Shown: piece after piece, positions 63,902-64,000 of the stretch
How positions within the stretch are numbered: the stretch's first letter is position 1
How the letters are laid out: every line of letters begins with the position of its first letter
Assembly (NCBI RefSeq): GCF_002803075.1
Contig: NZ_NNBK01000010.1
Coordinates: 82,129-146,128, forward strand
Direction: 5' to 3'
Length of the DNA: 64,000 nt
Source of the DNA: Streptomyces sp. CB01373
GTDB taxonomy: Bacteria; Actinomycetota; Actinomycetes; Streptomycetales; Streptomycetaceae
Notes under the pieces: model-generated
Told to the model about the DNA's origin: nothing
Database searches by the model: none
What the model saw: the letters and a program-made list of their open reading frames with translations, nothing else
Position numbers and translations under genes: made by a program

Positions 63902-64000
63902 ATGGCCGATCCCAAGGGTTTCATGACCACACCCCGCCAGGAATGGCCTCGCAGGCCGGTCGAGGAGCGGGTACGGGACTGGCACGAGGTGTACGTGCCG
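63902..64000 (+). CDS. gltD: Glutamate synthase small subunit GltD (N-terminal fragment)
   Basis: The first 33 residues are MADPKGFMTTPRQEW followed by PVEERVRDWHEVYVP. They match the GltD N-terminus (MADPKGF..., PVEER...DW.EVYVP), which precedes the cysteine-rich FeS region; the gene runs off the right edge. GltD passes electrons from NADPH to GltB for glutamate synthesis. ATG 63902 follows AAGGGGG. No gltB lies upstream, so a gltB, if linked, is to the right. Confidence 0.85.
   Translation, partial: MADPKGFMTTPRQEWPRRPVEERVRDWHEVYVP

Overview
The window is a 64 kb piece of a Streptomyces chromosome core. The evidence is very high G+C coding sequence, frequent GTG starts, ATGA/GTGA stop-start overlaps, leaderless genes, and actinomycete markers (WhiA, OpcA, an RbpA-family protein, a mycothiol-type maleylpyruvate isomerase). 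From recall, the gene order matches the suf to uvrB region of S. coelicolor; this was not checked by search.

Layout. 1-3.5 kb: sufD (cut by the left edge), sufB and sufR, with a SufR-type operator at the sufR start. 3.6-8.9 kb: an AAC(3)-like acetyltransferase, a two-gene ABC exporter, ctaA, a small conserved protein and ctaB (haem A/O synthesis). 9.3-15.9 kb: a pentose-phosphate operon tkt-tal-zwf-opcA-pgl. 16-22.7 kb: a minus-strand sugar-uptake cluster (two permeases, a lipoprotein binding protein, a GH13 glucosidase, a second binding protein). 22.9-26.5 kb: a PadR regulator with a MacB/FtsX-like ABC system. 26.6-33.8 kb: pgi, an MFS transporter, an RbpA-family protein, secG, tpiA, pgk, gap. 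34.4-39.6 kb: uvrC-rapZ-yvcK-whiA, read leftward. 39.8-47.8 kb: an XRE-like protein, a Rieske lipoprotein, a PfkB kinase, uvrA, a maleylpyruvate isomerase, a MITE-like element, an MBL hydrolase, aroQ. 47.9-55.2 kb: a cation/proton antiporter, TerC, a TerD/FtsK-like fusion, TerD, uvrB. 55.3-64 kb: an MHYT sensor, a glycerophosphodiester phosphodiesterase, ogt, psuG and a PfkB kinase, a methyltransferase, corA, a degenerate uridine-kinase-like protein, a DUF2293 protein, and the start of gltD.

The most striking signal is regulatory. Six promoters in the right half share the arrangement TTGTCAGTG-N8-TAnnnT: uvrC, uvrA, uvrB, ogt, an MFS transporter and terD. This is the RecA-independent DNA-damage (RecA-NDp, PafBC) promoter type known from mycobacteria. 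It covers three nucleotide-excision-repair genes and an alkyltransferase, and it draws in a transporter, the tellurium-resistance genes, and (through the uvrC operon) the sporulation regulator whiA. Other points of interest are a 15-bp motif found at three places around the sugar cluster and padR, a sugar permease with an inserted Cna-B-like domain, a duplicated stop/start coupling device, and an array of alternating hexamers spaced exactly 12 bp apart.
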